DNA of 64,000 bases from Immundisolibacter sp. (GTDB taxonomy: Bacteria; Pseudomonadota; Gammaproteobacteria; Immundisolibacterales; Immundisolibacteraceae), in assembly GCF_014359565.1 (NCBI RefSeq), contig NZ_JACIZD010000001.1, forward strand, positions 620,001-684,000. Reading direction: 5' to 3'. The position numbers and the translations under genes were made by a program. Position 1 is the first letter of the stretch. The number at the start of each line of letters is the position of its first letter. Under the pieces are notes generated by a model. It worked only from the letters and a program-made list of their open reading frames with translations, searched no databases and was not told the origin of the DNA. Of this stretch, positions 26,435 to 34,389 are shown piece by piece.

Positions 26435-26484
26435 GTCGGGTTTCTCCTTAGTTGAAACGGGGTGCGGACGGCTGCGGTGCGGGA

Positions 26485-27075
26485 TCAGGCGCGCATCGGC
26501 GCAAGCAGCCAGGTCACCATCTGGCCAGGCTTGCGCGCCGGGTGGCGGGCAGTGCAGCTGACCGCCTGGGTTGCGATGCATTCCCGGTCTGCCGGCAGGC
26601 CCGCCAGGGTGCGGCCGAGCGCGTGCGGCCAGGCATCGGCGCTGCGCTCGAGCAGCGTGGCCAGGTCGCCCAGCCAGGCGTCGTCGCCGCGCAGGCGGTG
26701 GCGCAGGCGGTCATTGCCGAGGTAGTCATGCTCGCCGTGGAAGGCCAGTCCGTAGCCGTGCGGCGCCGCGACCTGCCGGGCGATCATGAGCGCCGTCGGC
26801 GTGGTCAGGCCCAGTACCGCCCGCCCGGCGGCCGTGGCATCGGCCACCACGCCAAGCACGGCGCCCGGATCCGCGCCGACACCATGGCTGCGGTACGCGC
26901 GCTGGGAGACGGCAGTCAGGAAGGCGTCGCCGTCCGCATGGCGGGTATCGCACACGGCCTCGAACGGCTGCCCGGTCGGCGCTGCGCGTGGACGCACCAC
27001 CGCGCCTGAGGCTGGAACCAGCGACGCCAGGCCGGCAAGACTGCCACCCCGCAGGAACGCGCGACGCGAAACCAT
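26485..27075 (-). CDS. Tat-exported protein of unknown function
   Basis: A 196-residue protein that starts at 27075 after GAGGGAG. The N-terminus MVSRRAFLRGGSLAGLASL is a twin-arginine signal with a hydrophobic stretch, so it is probably folded before export. The mature part is not recognised; notable segments are TQAVSCTARHPARKPGQ near the end and FHGEHDYLGNDRLRHRLRGD. It appears to be the first gene of the long minus-strand array and lies 50 bp ahead of the VAO-type flavoprotein. A role in assembling or escorting the flavoprotein would explain the position, but no domain supports it. Confidence 0.6.
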   Translation of the reverse strand: MVSRRAFLRGGSLAGLASLVPASGAVVRPRAAPTGQPFEAVCDTRHADGDAFLTAVSQRAYRSHGVGADPGAVLGVVADATAAGRAVLGLTTPTALMIARQVAAPHGYGLAFHGEHDYLGNDRLRHRLRGDDAWLGDLATLLERSADAWPHALGRTLAGLPADRECIATQAVSCTARHPARKPGQMVTWLLAPMRA

Positions 27076-27157
27076 GGACTCTCCCTCCTCGTGGGCAACG
27101 ACGTGCGTGCGCGGCAATCCCTGCGAGCACGCTGACCCGGCATCTTAGCCTTGCCCA

Positions 27158-27240
27158 AACGGGCGGGCAAACGCCCGTTCTGGCCGATGCTGGCCAAAGG
27201 CCGCGTGCTGGTTAGAATGCCTCGACCGATCGGCCGGTAA
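27158..27240. promoter_or_regulatory. divergent regulatory region between minus-strand array and ligAB-led operon
   Basis: The 215-bp gap between divergent genes holds an 8-bp inverted repeat (AACGGGCG at 27158-27165, CGCCCGTT at 27172-27179), a possible minus-10 element TAGAAT at 27213-27218 and a palindrome-like CCGATCGGCCGGTAA at 27226-27240 near the expected start of transcription. The segment 27168-27182 shares CAAACG(C/T)CCGTTCTG with 922-936, upstream of the cytochrome/beta-propeller gene. No clear minus-35 element is visible. Confidence 0.35.
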
Positions 27241-27290
27241 ATGCGGGCCCCGGCGGGGGAATTCGCGGCAGCCACAGCAGGAGAAGGACG

Positions 27291-27677
27291 ATGAGCGTAC
27301 ATGCGGTCGAGAAGGTGTTCTGGGAGTTCGGCAACAAGCCGGCGCGTATCGACGCGTTTCGCCGCGATCCCGACACGTACTTGAAGAACTACGCGCTGAC
27401 CGACCAGGAGCGGGCGATGATCCGCACGGTCGACCTGAAGGCGCTGCAGGCGCACGGCGTCAGTTCGCTGCTGACGTTGATGGTCTGGCCGCTGCTGAAA
27501 GGTTCGGACGAAATGCCATTCGATTATCTTGTGCACATGAATGACGGCAAGCTGCCGGACATGGGCATGACCGGCTTCAAGGCGATCGGCCTGAAGGGCT
27601 ATATTCGCTTTCGCCAGCTGCGGGCGGCGATCAGGCGCGCCTTGCGTGGCGGCGGCCCGGCCAAGGTCGGCGCCTGA
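27291..27677 (+). CDS. LigA-type extradiol dioxygenase small subunit, copy 1
   Basis: A 128-residue all-helical protein of the protocatechuate 4,5-dioxygenase alpha (LigA) superfamily. VEKVFWEFGNKPARIDAF and LKALQAHGVSSLLTLMVWPLLKG match copy 2 closely. It lacks metal ligands; the subunit caps the active site of LigB. About 30 C-terminal residues rich in Arg and Lys (RFRQLRAAIRRALRGGG) are absent from copy 2. AGGAGAAGGACG precedes the start. It is followed by its LigB partner 69 bp later. The catechol substrate is unknown. Confidence 0.82.
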   Translation: MSVHAVEKVFWEFGNKPARIDAFRRDPDTYLKNYALTDQERAMIRTVDLKALQAHGVSSLLTLMVWPLLKGSDEMPFDYLVHMNDGKLPDMGMTGFKAIGLKGYIRFRQLRAAIRRALRGGGPAKVGA

Positions 27678-27746
27678 TACATCGATAAACACGGCATGGC
27701 GGCCGCGCCGCCGGCATCACGCGACAGTCCCCAGGAGGAGACGCAC

Positions 27747-28577
27747 ATGGCAAGCATCGTCGGCGGATTCTGCGTACCCCACGACCCGGCCATCACGGCC
27801 TTTCCCGAAGTCGCCAACAAGCGCCAGGCGGCCAACATCATGGCCGGCTTCGCGCGGGTGGCCCGGCGCGTCGCCGAACTGCAGGCGGATACGGCCATCG
27901 TGATCGGTGACGATCATTTCGCGCTGTTCGGGCCGCACTGCCTGCCAAGCTTCCTGATCGGCATCGGTGACGTCGAGGGGCCGGAAGAGAACTGGATGCA
28001 CATCGATCGCTATCCGGTGCCCAACAATGTGCCGCTGGCCGAGCACATCATGAACTACGGTTTCGACCACGGTTTCGACTGGTGCGTCGCCAAGTCGCTG
28101 GTGCTGGATCACGGCACCATGATCCCGGTGCATCTTGCGGTTACCCCCAACCCGGGCGTGCGGACCATACCTATATATACCGCCGCAGCCGTGACGCCCT
28201 TGCTGCGCATGAAGCGCGCCCTGGCGCTGGGGCGGATGATCGGCGATGCGGTGGCGGCCTTCCCCGGCGACGAGCGGGTGGTGGTGATGGGCTGCGGCGG
28301 CATCAGCCACCGCGTGGGCACCTCCGACATGGGGCGGGTGGATCAGGCCTTCGACCAGATGATTCTCGACATGGTCGTGCGCGGCGATGTCGAGGCGATG
28401 TCCGAGCTGGACGATGCCTACGTGTTGCGCGAGGGCGGCAACGGCGCCTTCGAGATCCGCAACTGGATCGTCGCCATGGCCGCCATGCCGCGCTTTCGCG
28501 GCGAGGTGATCTGCTACGAGCCGGTGCCGGAGTGGATCACCGGCCTGGGTCTGGCCGAACTGAAACCGGCCGCCTGA
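27747..28577 (+). CDS. LigB-type extradiol dioxygenase catalytic subunit, copy 1
   Basis: A 276-residue class III extradiol dioxygenase. ATG at 27747 after AGGAGGAG is preferred to an in-frame ATG at 27696. His12 (VPHDP) and His57 (GDDHFALF) are the likely iron ligands, with the third, a Glu, in GGNGAFEIRNW; the catalytic-acid His is probably in GGISHRVG. Such enzymes open protocatechuate, gallate or other catechols between or next to the hydroxyls. Copy 2 at 32229 has the same length and is very similar. The neighbouring polycyclic-type oxygenase suggests a carboxylated or fused-ring catechol. Confidence 0.85.
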   Translation: MASIVGGFCVPHDPAITAFPEVANKRQAANIMAGFARVARRVAELQADTAIVIGDDHFALFGPHCLPSFLIGIGDVEGPEENWMHIDRYPVPNNVPLAEHIMNYGFDHGFDWCVAKSLVLDHGTMIPVHLAVTPNPGVRTIPIYTAAAVTPLLRMKRALALGRMIGDAVAAFPGDERVVVMGCGGISHRVGTSDMGRVDQAFDQMILDMVVRGDVEAMSELDDAYVLREGGNGAFEIRNWIVAMAAMPRFRGEVICYEPVPEWITGLGLAELKPAA

Positions 28578-28613
28578 ACCGTCCCGCCGATCGTAACCGT
28601 CCAATTCGAAACC

Positions 28614-29870
28614 ATGAACGCACCACACGCCTCGTCTCCCGTCTGGCCGCACAGCGCAGTCACGCAGGTTCCCTACGCGCTGTACACCGACCCCGGCATC
28701 TATGCCCTGGAGCAGGAGCGCCTGTTCCGCGGCCCGACCTGGAACTTCCTTGGCCTGGCCGAGGAGGTGCCAAACGCCGGGGACTTCAAGACCAACTTTG
28801 TCGGCGACACGCCGGTGGTGCTCAGCCGCGATGTCGACGGCAGCCTGCATGCCTGGGTCAACCGCTGCGCCCATCGCGGCGCCCTGGTGTGCCGGGAACT
28901 GCGCGGCCACAGCGCATCCGGCACGCACACCTGCGTCTACCACCAATGGGCCTACGACAACCGGGGCGATCTGGTCGGCGTGCCGTTTCGCAGGGGCCTG
29001 GGCGGCAAGGGTGGTTATCCGGCCGACTTCGACATGGCAAAGCACGGCCTGCAACGACTGCGCGTCGAGTGCGTCGAGTCGATGGTGTTCGCCACCTTCG
29101 ACGACCAAGCCGAGCCGCTGCACGACTACCTGGGGCCGGTCATGCTGGCCAATATCCGGCGCGTGCTGGGGCGGCCGATCGAGGTGCTGGGCACCGCCCG
29201 CCAGCACATGCGCGGCAACTGGAAGCTGTACGCCGAGAACACCCGCGACAGCTACCACGGCGCCCTGCTGCATCTGTTCTATCCGACCTTCGGCATCTAC
29301 CGCCCGGCGCAGGACAGCGCGGCGGTGATGGACCAGGGCCACCGTTTCCACAACCTGTTCCAGATCATGACATCGGGCAGCGGCGGGGACGTTTCCGAGT
29401 ACCAGAACAAGGGCATGCGGGCCATGCCGGCCGCCGACAGCCTGGCCGACAGCCGCGTCATCGAGTTCAAGGACGACTACGCCGACGGTATCTCGCTGAC
29501 CATCCAGTCGCTGTTCCCGAACGTGGTGCTGCAGCAGATCCAGAACACGCTGGCCACGCGCCAGATCGTCACCCGCGGTATCGCCGACACCGAGGTGGTA
29601 TGGACCTTCTTCGGCTACGCCGGGGAAAGCGCCGAAATCCGTGCGCACCGCCTGCGCAACATCAACCTGGTCGGCCCGGCCGGTTTCATATCGATGGAAG
29701 ACGGCGAGGCGGTCCAGATCGTGCAGCAGGGCCTGGCCGGGGTCGAAGCCGGCGCCGCTTCGGTGCTCTCCATGGGCGGCGACAGCGACGCGGACCTGGA
29801 TCGGCTCGGCATGGACGAGAACTCGATCCGTGGCTTCTGGCGCGGCTACCGGCAATTCATGCAGCTGTGA
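28614..29870 (+). CDS. NagG/salicylate-hydroxylase-type Rieske oxygenase alpha subunit, copy 1
   Basis: A 418-residue oxygenase alpha subunit. Rieske ligands are in CAHRGALVC and CVYHQW (Gln where most families have Gly), and the iron site is ENTRDSYHGALLH. RGLGGKGGYPADFDMAKHGL and SLFPNVVLQQIQNTLATRQI resemble the salicylate/anthranilate-type group that includes NagG. It is similar throughout to the alpha subunit at 47426. No beta subunit adjoins it; the matching beta type is at 33071, beyond a polycyclic dioxygenase and the second ligAB pair. Substrate probably a hydroxybenzoate or similar acid. Confidence 0.83.
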   Translation: MNAPHASSPVWPHSAVTQVPYALYTDPGIYALEQERLFRGPTWNFLGLAEEVPNAGDFKTNFVGDTPVVLSRDVDGSLHAWVNRCAHRGALVCRELRGHSASGTHTCVYHQWAYDNRGDLVGVPFRRGLGGKGGYPADFDMAKHGLQRLRVECVESMVFATFDDQAEPLHDYLGPVMLANIRRVLGRPIEVLGTARQHMRGNWKLYAENTRDSYHGALLHLFYPTFGIYRPAQDSAAVMDQGHRFHNLFQIMTSGSGGDVSEYQNKGMRAMPAADSLADSRVIEFKDDYADGISLTIQSLFPNVVLQQIQNTLATRQIVTRGIADTEVVWTFFGYAGESAEIRAHRLRNINLVGPAGFISMEDGEAVQIVQQGLAGVEAGAASVLSMGGDSDADLDRLGMDENSIRGFWRGYRQFMQL

Positions 29871-29871
29871 T

Positions 29872-29940
29872 CAGGCCCGCCGCCAGGTCACGGCGAATGA
29901 GAACCGCTTGCGGCATAATCGACACCCCCTGGCGGGCCTG
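29872..29940. repeat. inverted repeat between two oxygenase genes
   Basis: CAGGCCCGCCGCCAGG at 29872-29887 is complementary to CCTGGCGGGCCTG at 29928-29940 apart from a three-base insertion, giving 13 pairs around a 40-base loop. The loop contains CATAAT at 29914-29919, which could be a minus-10 element. It lies 34 bp before the naphthalene-dioxygenase-type gene. It may act as terminator, attenuator or operator; the sequence alone does not decide. Confidence 0.5.
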
Positions 29941-29973
29941 GACTGGCCCACTGCGTCAACACGGAGGTGAAAC

Positions 29974-31332
29974 GTGGTCAAGGTAGACGAACTGGTGGAT
30001 GTCGCCCACGGCGTCCAGAGCAAGCGGGTGTTCTGGGATCAGGAGGTCTATGAGCAGGAGCTCGAGCGCGTATTCGGCCGCTGTTGGCTGTTCCTGACCC
30101 ACGAGAGCCTGATCCCGAATTTCGGCGATTTCGTGACCGCCTACATGGGCGAGGACAAGGTCATCGTGGTGCGCCAGAAGGACGGCTCGATCAAGGCCTT
30201 CCTGAATTCCTGCACCCACCGCGGCAACCAGGTCTGCCATGCCGATTCCGGCAACGCCAAGGCGTTTACCTGCAGTTATCACGGCTGGTCCTTCGGCGCC
30301 GATGGCTCCCTGGCGGCCCTGCCGCTGGAGCAGTCCGCCTACTACGGACACTTCGACAAGGCCGACGCTGGCCTGCGCGAGGTCGCCAAGGTCGACAGCT
30401 ACCGCGGCTTCGTGTTCGGCTGTTTCGATCCACAGGCGCCTACACTGACCGACTACCTGGGCGAGATGGGCTGGTACCTGGACACCTGGATGGACAGCAC
30501 CGGCGGCGCCGAGCTGGTCGGTCCGCCGATGAAATCCATCCTGCGCTGCAACTGGAAGGTGCCGGCCGAGAACTTCATCGGCGACGGCTACCACGTCGGC
30601 TGGACCCATGCCGCGGCCATCAAGGTGCTGGGCGGGCCGCTGTCCGGCCTGGCCGGCAACGCGGAAATCCCCTTCGACGACGCCGGCCTGCAGGTTACCT
30701 CGCGTCACGGCCACGGCTTTGGAGTGATCTGGGACGGCCTGGGGGTGCTTCACGATGCCCCGGCCTACCGCGACTACGCCTACGCCAATCTGCCGGCGGT
30801 GACCGAAAAAATGGGTCCGTGGCGGGCCAAGCTCTACACCGGCCACTGGAACGCCGGGATCTTTCCCAACTGTTCGTACCTGTATGGCACCAATACCTTC
30901 AAGGTATGGAACCCGCGCGGCCCGAACGAAATCGAGGTCTGGACCTGGACGCTGGTCGAGAAGGCCATGTCGCCGGAACTGAAGGCCGAGGTGGTCAAGC
31001 AGGCCATCCATACCTTCGGCACCGCCGGCACGCTGGAGAGCGACGACGGCGAGAACATGGAAACCTGCACCTGGTCCAACCGCGGCCCGCAGACCCGCAA
31101 GGGCATGATGAACAGCCAGATGGGTCAGATCAACGATGCCGAGCATCCGGAACTGCCGGGCATCATCGGCAAGAACTTCATCGGCGAGACGTCCTATCGC
31201 GGCTTCTATCGCTTCTGGGCCGAGATGATGCAGGCCGAGAATTGGGACGCGGTGCGCGCCAACGACGCTACCTGGAAAGACGCCCTGATCAAGGGCGCCG
31301 CCGAGGCCAAGGCCACGGAGCGTGCGGCATGA
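29974..31332 (+). CDS. naphthalene/phenanthrene-type ring-hydroxylating dioxygenase alpha subunit
   Basis: A 452-residue large subunit close to NahAc in layout. GTG at 29974 is preceded by GGAGGTG. Rieske ligands lie in SCTHRGNQVC and CSYHGWSFG; the iron site is ENFIGDGYHVGWTHA. LVGPPMKSIL, GFGVIWDGLGVLH and GETSYRGFYRFWAEM follow the NahAc pattern as remembered. The family adds both oxygen atoms to polycyclic or bicyclic rings to give cis-dihydrodiols. The beta gene overlaps its stop (ATGA). The ferredoxin is probably the one at 46522. Confidence 0.9.
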   Translation: MVKVDELVDVAHGVQSKRVFWDQEVYEQELERVFGRCWLFLTHESLIPNFGDFVTAYMGEDKVIVVRQKDGSIKAFLNSCTHRGNQVCHADSGNAKAFTCSYHGWSFGADGSLAALPLEQSAYYGHFDKADAGLREVAKVDSYRGFVFGCFDPQAPTLTDYLGEMGWYLDTWMDSTGGAELVGPPMKSILRCNWKVPAENFIGDGYHVGWTHAAAIKVLGGPLSGLAGNAEIPFDDAGLQVTSRHGHGFGVIWDGLGVLHDAPAYRDYAYANLPAVTEKMGPWRAKLYTGHWNAGIFPNCSYLYGTNTFKVWNPRGPNEIEVWTWTLVEKAMSPELKAEVVKQAIHTFGTAGTLESDDGENMETCTWSNRGPQTRKGMMNSQMGQINDAEHPELPGIIGKNFIGETSYRGFYRFWAEMMQAENWDAVRANDATWKDALIKGAAEAKATERAA

Positions 31333-31895
31333 ATGCGCCCACCCTGCAATCCTTCAGCCCGGTGCAGCCGGACGAAACCCGGCCGGTGGATCTGGCGCTG
31401 CATCACGCCGTGTCGCAGTTCTACTTTCGCGAGGCGCGGCTGCAAAACGGCCGTCAGGCGCGTCAGTGGCTGGAAACGATGGTCGATCCGGACATCCACT
31501 ACTGGCTGCCGATCCTCGAAGACCGTTTCGCCAAGGACCCGCGTCCACAGCCGACGCCGGCCGAGCCGGCGGTCTACAACGATAACTTCGCCGACCTTGG
31601 CAAGCGCATCCAGCGCCTGGAGACGGGCCTGGTGTGGATGGAAGACCCGCCATCGCGGGTGCGCTTTCTGGTCACCAACATCGAGGCCTACCACACGGCC
31701 GAGCCGGACCTGATCGGCACCTTCTGCAACGTGCACGTGTACCGCAACCGGCGCCAGCGGGACGAGACCCACCACTTCTACGGTCGTGAGGACCTGCTGC
31801 GCCGCGGCGCGGATGGCCAATTGCGGCTGCTGCGGCGCAAGATCGTGCTTGACCAGCGGGTGGTGCTGGACAAGAACCTGTACATGTTTCTTTAA
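31329..31895 (+). CDS. ring-hydroxylating dioxygenase beta subunit paired with the NahAc-type alpha
   Basis: A 188-residue beta subunit whose ATG overlaps the alpha stop codon by four bases, indicating translational coupling. DLALHHAVSQFYFREARLQ, MVDPDIHYWLPI and RFLVTNIEAYHT match the biphenyl/naphthalene beta family, with an NTF2-like fold that stabilises the alpha3beta3 hexamer. The C-terminal VLDKNLYMFL is close to the end seen in many of these proteins. It is followed 16 bp later by the second ligA. Confidence 0.88.
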   Translation: MNAPTLQSFSPVQPDETRPVDLALHHAVSQFYFREARLQNGRQARQWLETMVDPDIHYWLPILEDRFAKDPRPQPTPAEPAVYNDNFADLGKRIQRLETGLVWMEDPPSRVRFLVTNIEAYHTAEPDLIGTFCNVHVYRNRRQRDETHHFYGREDLLRRGADGQLRLLRRKIVLDQRVVLDKNLYMFL

Positions 31896-31911
31896 GAAGC
31901 GGGAGCCTGCC

Positions 31912-32208
31912 GTGAGCCTCTATGCCGTTGAAAAAGTATTCTGGGAATTCGGTACCGATCCGGACCGTATCGCGGCCTTCCGGGCCGATCCGGACGGCTA
32001 CCTGGCCCCCTACCGGCTGGAGCCGGACGAACGGGACATGATCAAGCGCGTGGACCTGAAGGCACTGGCCGAGCGTGGCGTCAGCACCCTGCTGACCATG
32101 ATGGTGTGGCCCATGCTCAAGGGCCCCGAGGGCATGCCGTTCTCGTATCTGGAGCACATGAACGGCGGGGTCATGCCGCCGTTCCCGGGCATGCCGCCAC
32201 AATCCTGA
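31912..32208 (+). CDS. LigA-type extradiol dioxygenase small subunit, copy 2
   Basis: A 98-residue LigA-like protein starting at GTG 31912 with GGGAG upstream. VEKVFWEFGTDPDRIAAF and LKALAERGVSTLLTMMVWPMLKG align with copy 1, but it ends at a Met/Pro-rich tail (MPPFPGMPPQS) and lacks the basic extension of copy 1. It pairs with the LigB copy 2 gene 20 bp downstream. Together they would form an alpha2beta2 ring-cleavage enzyme placed right after the polycyclic dioxygenase. Confidence 0.8.
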   Translation: MSLYAVEKVFWEFGTDPDRIAAFRADPDGYLAPYRLEPDERDMIKRVDLKALAERGVSTLLTMMVWPMLKGPEGMPFSYLEHMNGGVMPPFPGMPPQS

Positions 32209-32228
32209 TCCCCCACGGAGTACATCGC

Positions 32229-33059
32229 ATGGCACAGATCGTTGGCGGTTTCATCATGCCGCACGACCCCCTCATCACCGGCAATCCGGAAATCGCCGAC
32301 CCGGCCCAGGTGGCTGCGGTGGAGGCCGCCTTTGCCCGGGTGGTCGAGCGCGTCAAGGCACTGAAGGCCGACACGGCCATCGTGATCGGCGACGACCATT
32401 TCACCATGTTCGGCCCGCACTGCCTGCCGCCCTACCTGATCGGCATCGGCGACGTCGAGGGGCCGGAGGAGAACTGGCTGCGCATCGAGCGCTATACGGT
32501 GCCCAACAACACGGCGCTGGCCGAGCACATCATGAACTTCGGTTTCGATCGCGGTTTCGACTGGGCGGTGGCCAAGTCCCTGGTGCTCGACCACGGCACC
32601 ATGATCCCGATCCACAAGGCCGTCACGCCTGCCGGCATGCGCACCATCCCGATCTATACCGCCGCTGGCGTGACGCCGCTGCTGCGGACCAAGCGGGCCA
32701 AGGAACTTGGGCAGATGATCGGCGCCGCGGTGGCGGCCTTCCCCGGCGATGATCGCGTCGTCGTGTACGGCACCGGCGGCATCAGCCACTGGGTCGGCAC
32801 CGCCGAGATGGGCCGCGTCAACCCCGAGTTCGATCGCCTGGTGCTGGGCATGGTCGAGCGCGGCGACGTCGACGGCCTGGTCAACCTGAGCGACGAGTAC
32901 GTGCTCGAGCACGGCGGCAACGGCGCGCTGGAAATCCGCAACTGGATCGTCGCCATGGCAGCCATGCCGGCCGGCATCCGCGGCGAGCTGTTCTGTTACG
33001 AACCGATGCCGCCGTGGATCACGGGCATCGGCATCGCGGAACTCAAACTGGCAGCCTGA
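32229..33059 (+). CDS. LigB-type extradiol dioxygenase catalytic subunit, copy 2
   Basis: A 276-residue class III extradiol dioxygenase, close to copy 1 at 27747 (shared GDDHF, GIGDVEGPEENW, LAEHIMN). Likely iron ligands are His12 (MPHDP), His57 (GDDHFTMF) and the Glu in GNGALEIRNW; GGISHWVG holds a probable acid-base His. Divergence between copies is spread over the protein, for example KAVTPAGMRTIP versus LAVTPNPGVRTIP, so they may prefer different catechols. It lies in an operon between oxygenase beta genes. Confidence 0.85.
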   Translation: MAQIVGGFIMPHDPLITGNPEIADPAQVAAVEAAFARVVERVKALKADTAIVIGDDHFTMFGPHCLPPYLIGIGDVEGPEENWLRIERYTVPNNTALAEHIMNFGFDRGFDWAVAKSLVLDHGTMIPIHKAVTPAGMRTIPIYTAAGVTPLLRTKRAKELGQMIGAAVAAFPGDDRVVVYGTGGISHWVGTAEMGRVNPEFDRLVLGMVERGDVDGLVNLSDEYVLEHGGNGALEIRNWIVAMAAMPAGIRGELFCYEPMPPWITGIGIAELKLAA

Positions 33060-33070
33060 CCGGAGACCCA

Positions 33071-33544
33071 ATGAACCAGCTCCCCCTGCGTTACGAAGTC
33101 GAGGAACTGATCCACGCCTACGTGCAGTGCATCGACGACGACCAGCTCGAAAGCTGGCCGGATTTCTTCACCGACGATTGCGTCTACAAGGTCATCCCGC
33201 GCGAGAACGCGGATCTTGGCCTGCCGGTGGCGGTGATGTTCTGCGACAGCAAGGGCATGCTGCGCGACCGCATCGTGGCCCTGCGCAAGGCCAACATCTA
33301 CGCCCCGCACTTCTACCGCCACCTGGTCAGCAACGTTCGGGTGCTGGGCGAGCAGGATGGCGTGATCAGCGCGCAGACCAATTACGTCGTGTTCCAGACC
33401 CTGCTGGACGGCGAGACGCGCATCTACAACGCCGGCAAGTACCTGGACAAGATGGTGCGTGTGAATGGGCAGCTGCGCTTCAAGGAAAAGCTGTGCGTGT
33501 TCGACACCAACCGCATCCAGACGCTGATGGTGACGCCAATCTGA
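33071..33544 (+). CDS. NagH-type Rieske oxygenase beta subunit, copy 1
   Basis: A 157-residue beta subunit, similar to the one at 46885: CIDDDQLESWPDFFTDDC, KGMLRDRIVALRKANIYAP and NAGKYLD recur in both. Those similarities place it with the salicylate/anthranilate-type group, so its likely partner is the alpha at 28614, 3.2 kb upstream. The intervening genes (naphthalene-type alpha and beta, ligAB copy 2) look inserted between them. No alpha gene follows it. Confidence 0.82.
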   Translation: MNQLPLRYEVEELIHAYVQCIDDDQLESWPDFFTDDCVYKVIPRENADLGLPVAVMFCDSKGMLRDRIVALRKANIYAPHFYRHLVSNVRVLGEQDGVISAQTNYVVFQTLLDGETRIYNAGKYLDKMVRVNGQLRFKEKLCVFDTNRIQTLMVTPI

Positions 33545-33576
33545 TGCGCACGGCGCTCCGGCGCTGCGTTGCTTGA

Positions 33577-33619
33577 CAAGCCACCGCCCCGTCTGGGACT
33601 GCCCAGGTGGGGCGGCTTG
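33577..33619 (+). terminator. long bulged hairpin, probable terminator or attenuator
   Basis: CAAGCC, CGCCCC and CTGGG on the left pair with CCCAG, GGGGCG and GGCTTG on the right around a four-base loop, giving about 17 pairs with two small interruptions. The following CGTTTTGG is only weakly T-rich. It lies 33 bp after the beta gene in a 244-bp gap ahead of the BenB-like gene; nothing else recognisable is in that gap. Confidence 0.55.
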
Positions 33620-33788
33620 CGTTTTGGCTTCGCTGTTTCTTCAGTGCCCGGAAAATCCAGGATGGATTTATTCAGCGCTCCCCTGGTGGCTCGCCCCGCG
33701 CGTGGACAGCATGGCCTGCTTCGGCTAGCATCCTTATCCCCCATTTGCGCCATGCCAAGCGCCCGTACGAGAGCGAGGGAGACGATTC

Positions 33789-34277
33789 ATGAGCGAGCAA
33801 TTTTCAAAAGTAAGCGCGCTTCTGTTCGAGGAAGCGGCGGCACTGGACGAGCAGCGCTGGGACGACTGGCTGGCCCTGTTCACGCCCGATGTCGAGTACT
33901 GGATGCCGGCCTGGGACAGCGAGCACGAGCTGACGCAGGATCCGACCAGCGAAATCTCGCTTATTTACTACAGCGACCGCAGCGGCCTGGAAGACCGCAT
34001 CTGGCGCATCAAGTCCGGCATGTCATCGGCCTCGACGCCGCTGCCGCGCACCTGCCACCTGGTCACCAACATCCGTGTTGGCGCCGTGGTCGACGGCCTG
34101 TTGCAGGTCAAGGCCAACTGGCAGGGCAACGCCTATCGCCACGAGAAGACCGATTCCTTCTATGGCAGCTATACCTATGGGCTGCGCGAGGAGCAGGGCA
34201 AGCTGCTGATCGCGCGCAAGAAGATCGTACTGATGAACGACACCATCCCGTCGGTGGTCGACGTCTACAACGTCTGA
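33789..34277 (+). CDS. BenB/XylY-type oxygenase beta subunit
   Basis: A 162-residue beta subunit of the benzoate dioxygenase type. LFEEAAALDEQRWDDWLALF, VEYWMPAWDSEHELT, SEISLIYYSDRSGLEDRIWR and KKIVLMNDTIPSVVDVYNV match BenB as remembered. It is the only BenB-like gene in the window, yet the two BenA-type alpha genes are 13-16 kb away on the opposite strand. It probably serves both. A 244-bp gap with a hairpin separates it from the upstream operon, so it may have its own promoter together with the reductase gene. Confidence 0.87.
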   Translation: MSEQFSKVSALLFEEAAALDEQRWDDWLALFTPDVEYWMPAWDSEHELTQDPTSEISLIYYSDRSGLEDRIWRIKSGMSSASTPLPRTCHLVTNIRVGAVVDGLLQVKANWQGNAYRHEKTDSFYGSYTYGLREEQGKLLIARKKIVLMNDTIPSVVDVYNV

Positions 34278-34389
34278 AGCGCCCGCAGCGCTCGGCGCGG
34301 CCCCGGTATCCTGTCGGGTATCGGGGCCGTCGTGTCTTGAAGGCCGTGGCCGGTAGTGCCGCGGCGCCAGCCCGGCAAAGGAATTGCGC

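Noticed and set aside
33424-33753. Possible minus-strand gene in the 244-bp gap after the beta subunit
   Set aside because: No ribosome site or family resemblance; it overlaps the end of the beta gene and runs through the hairpin.
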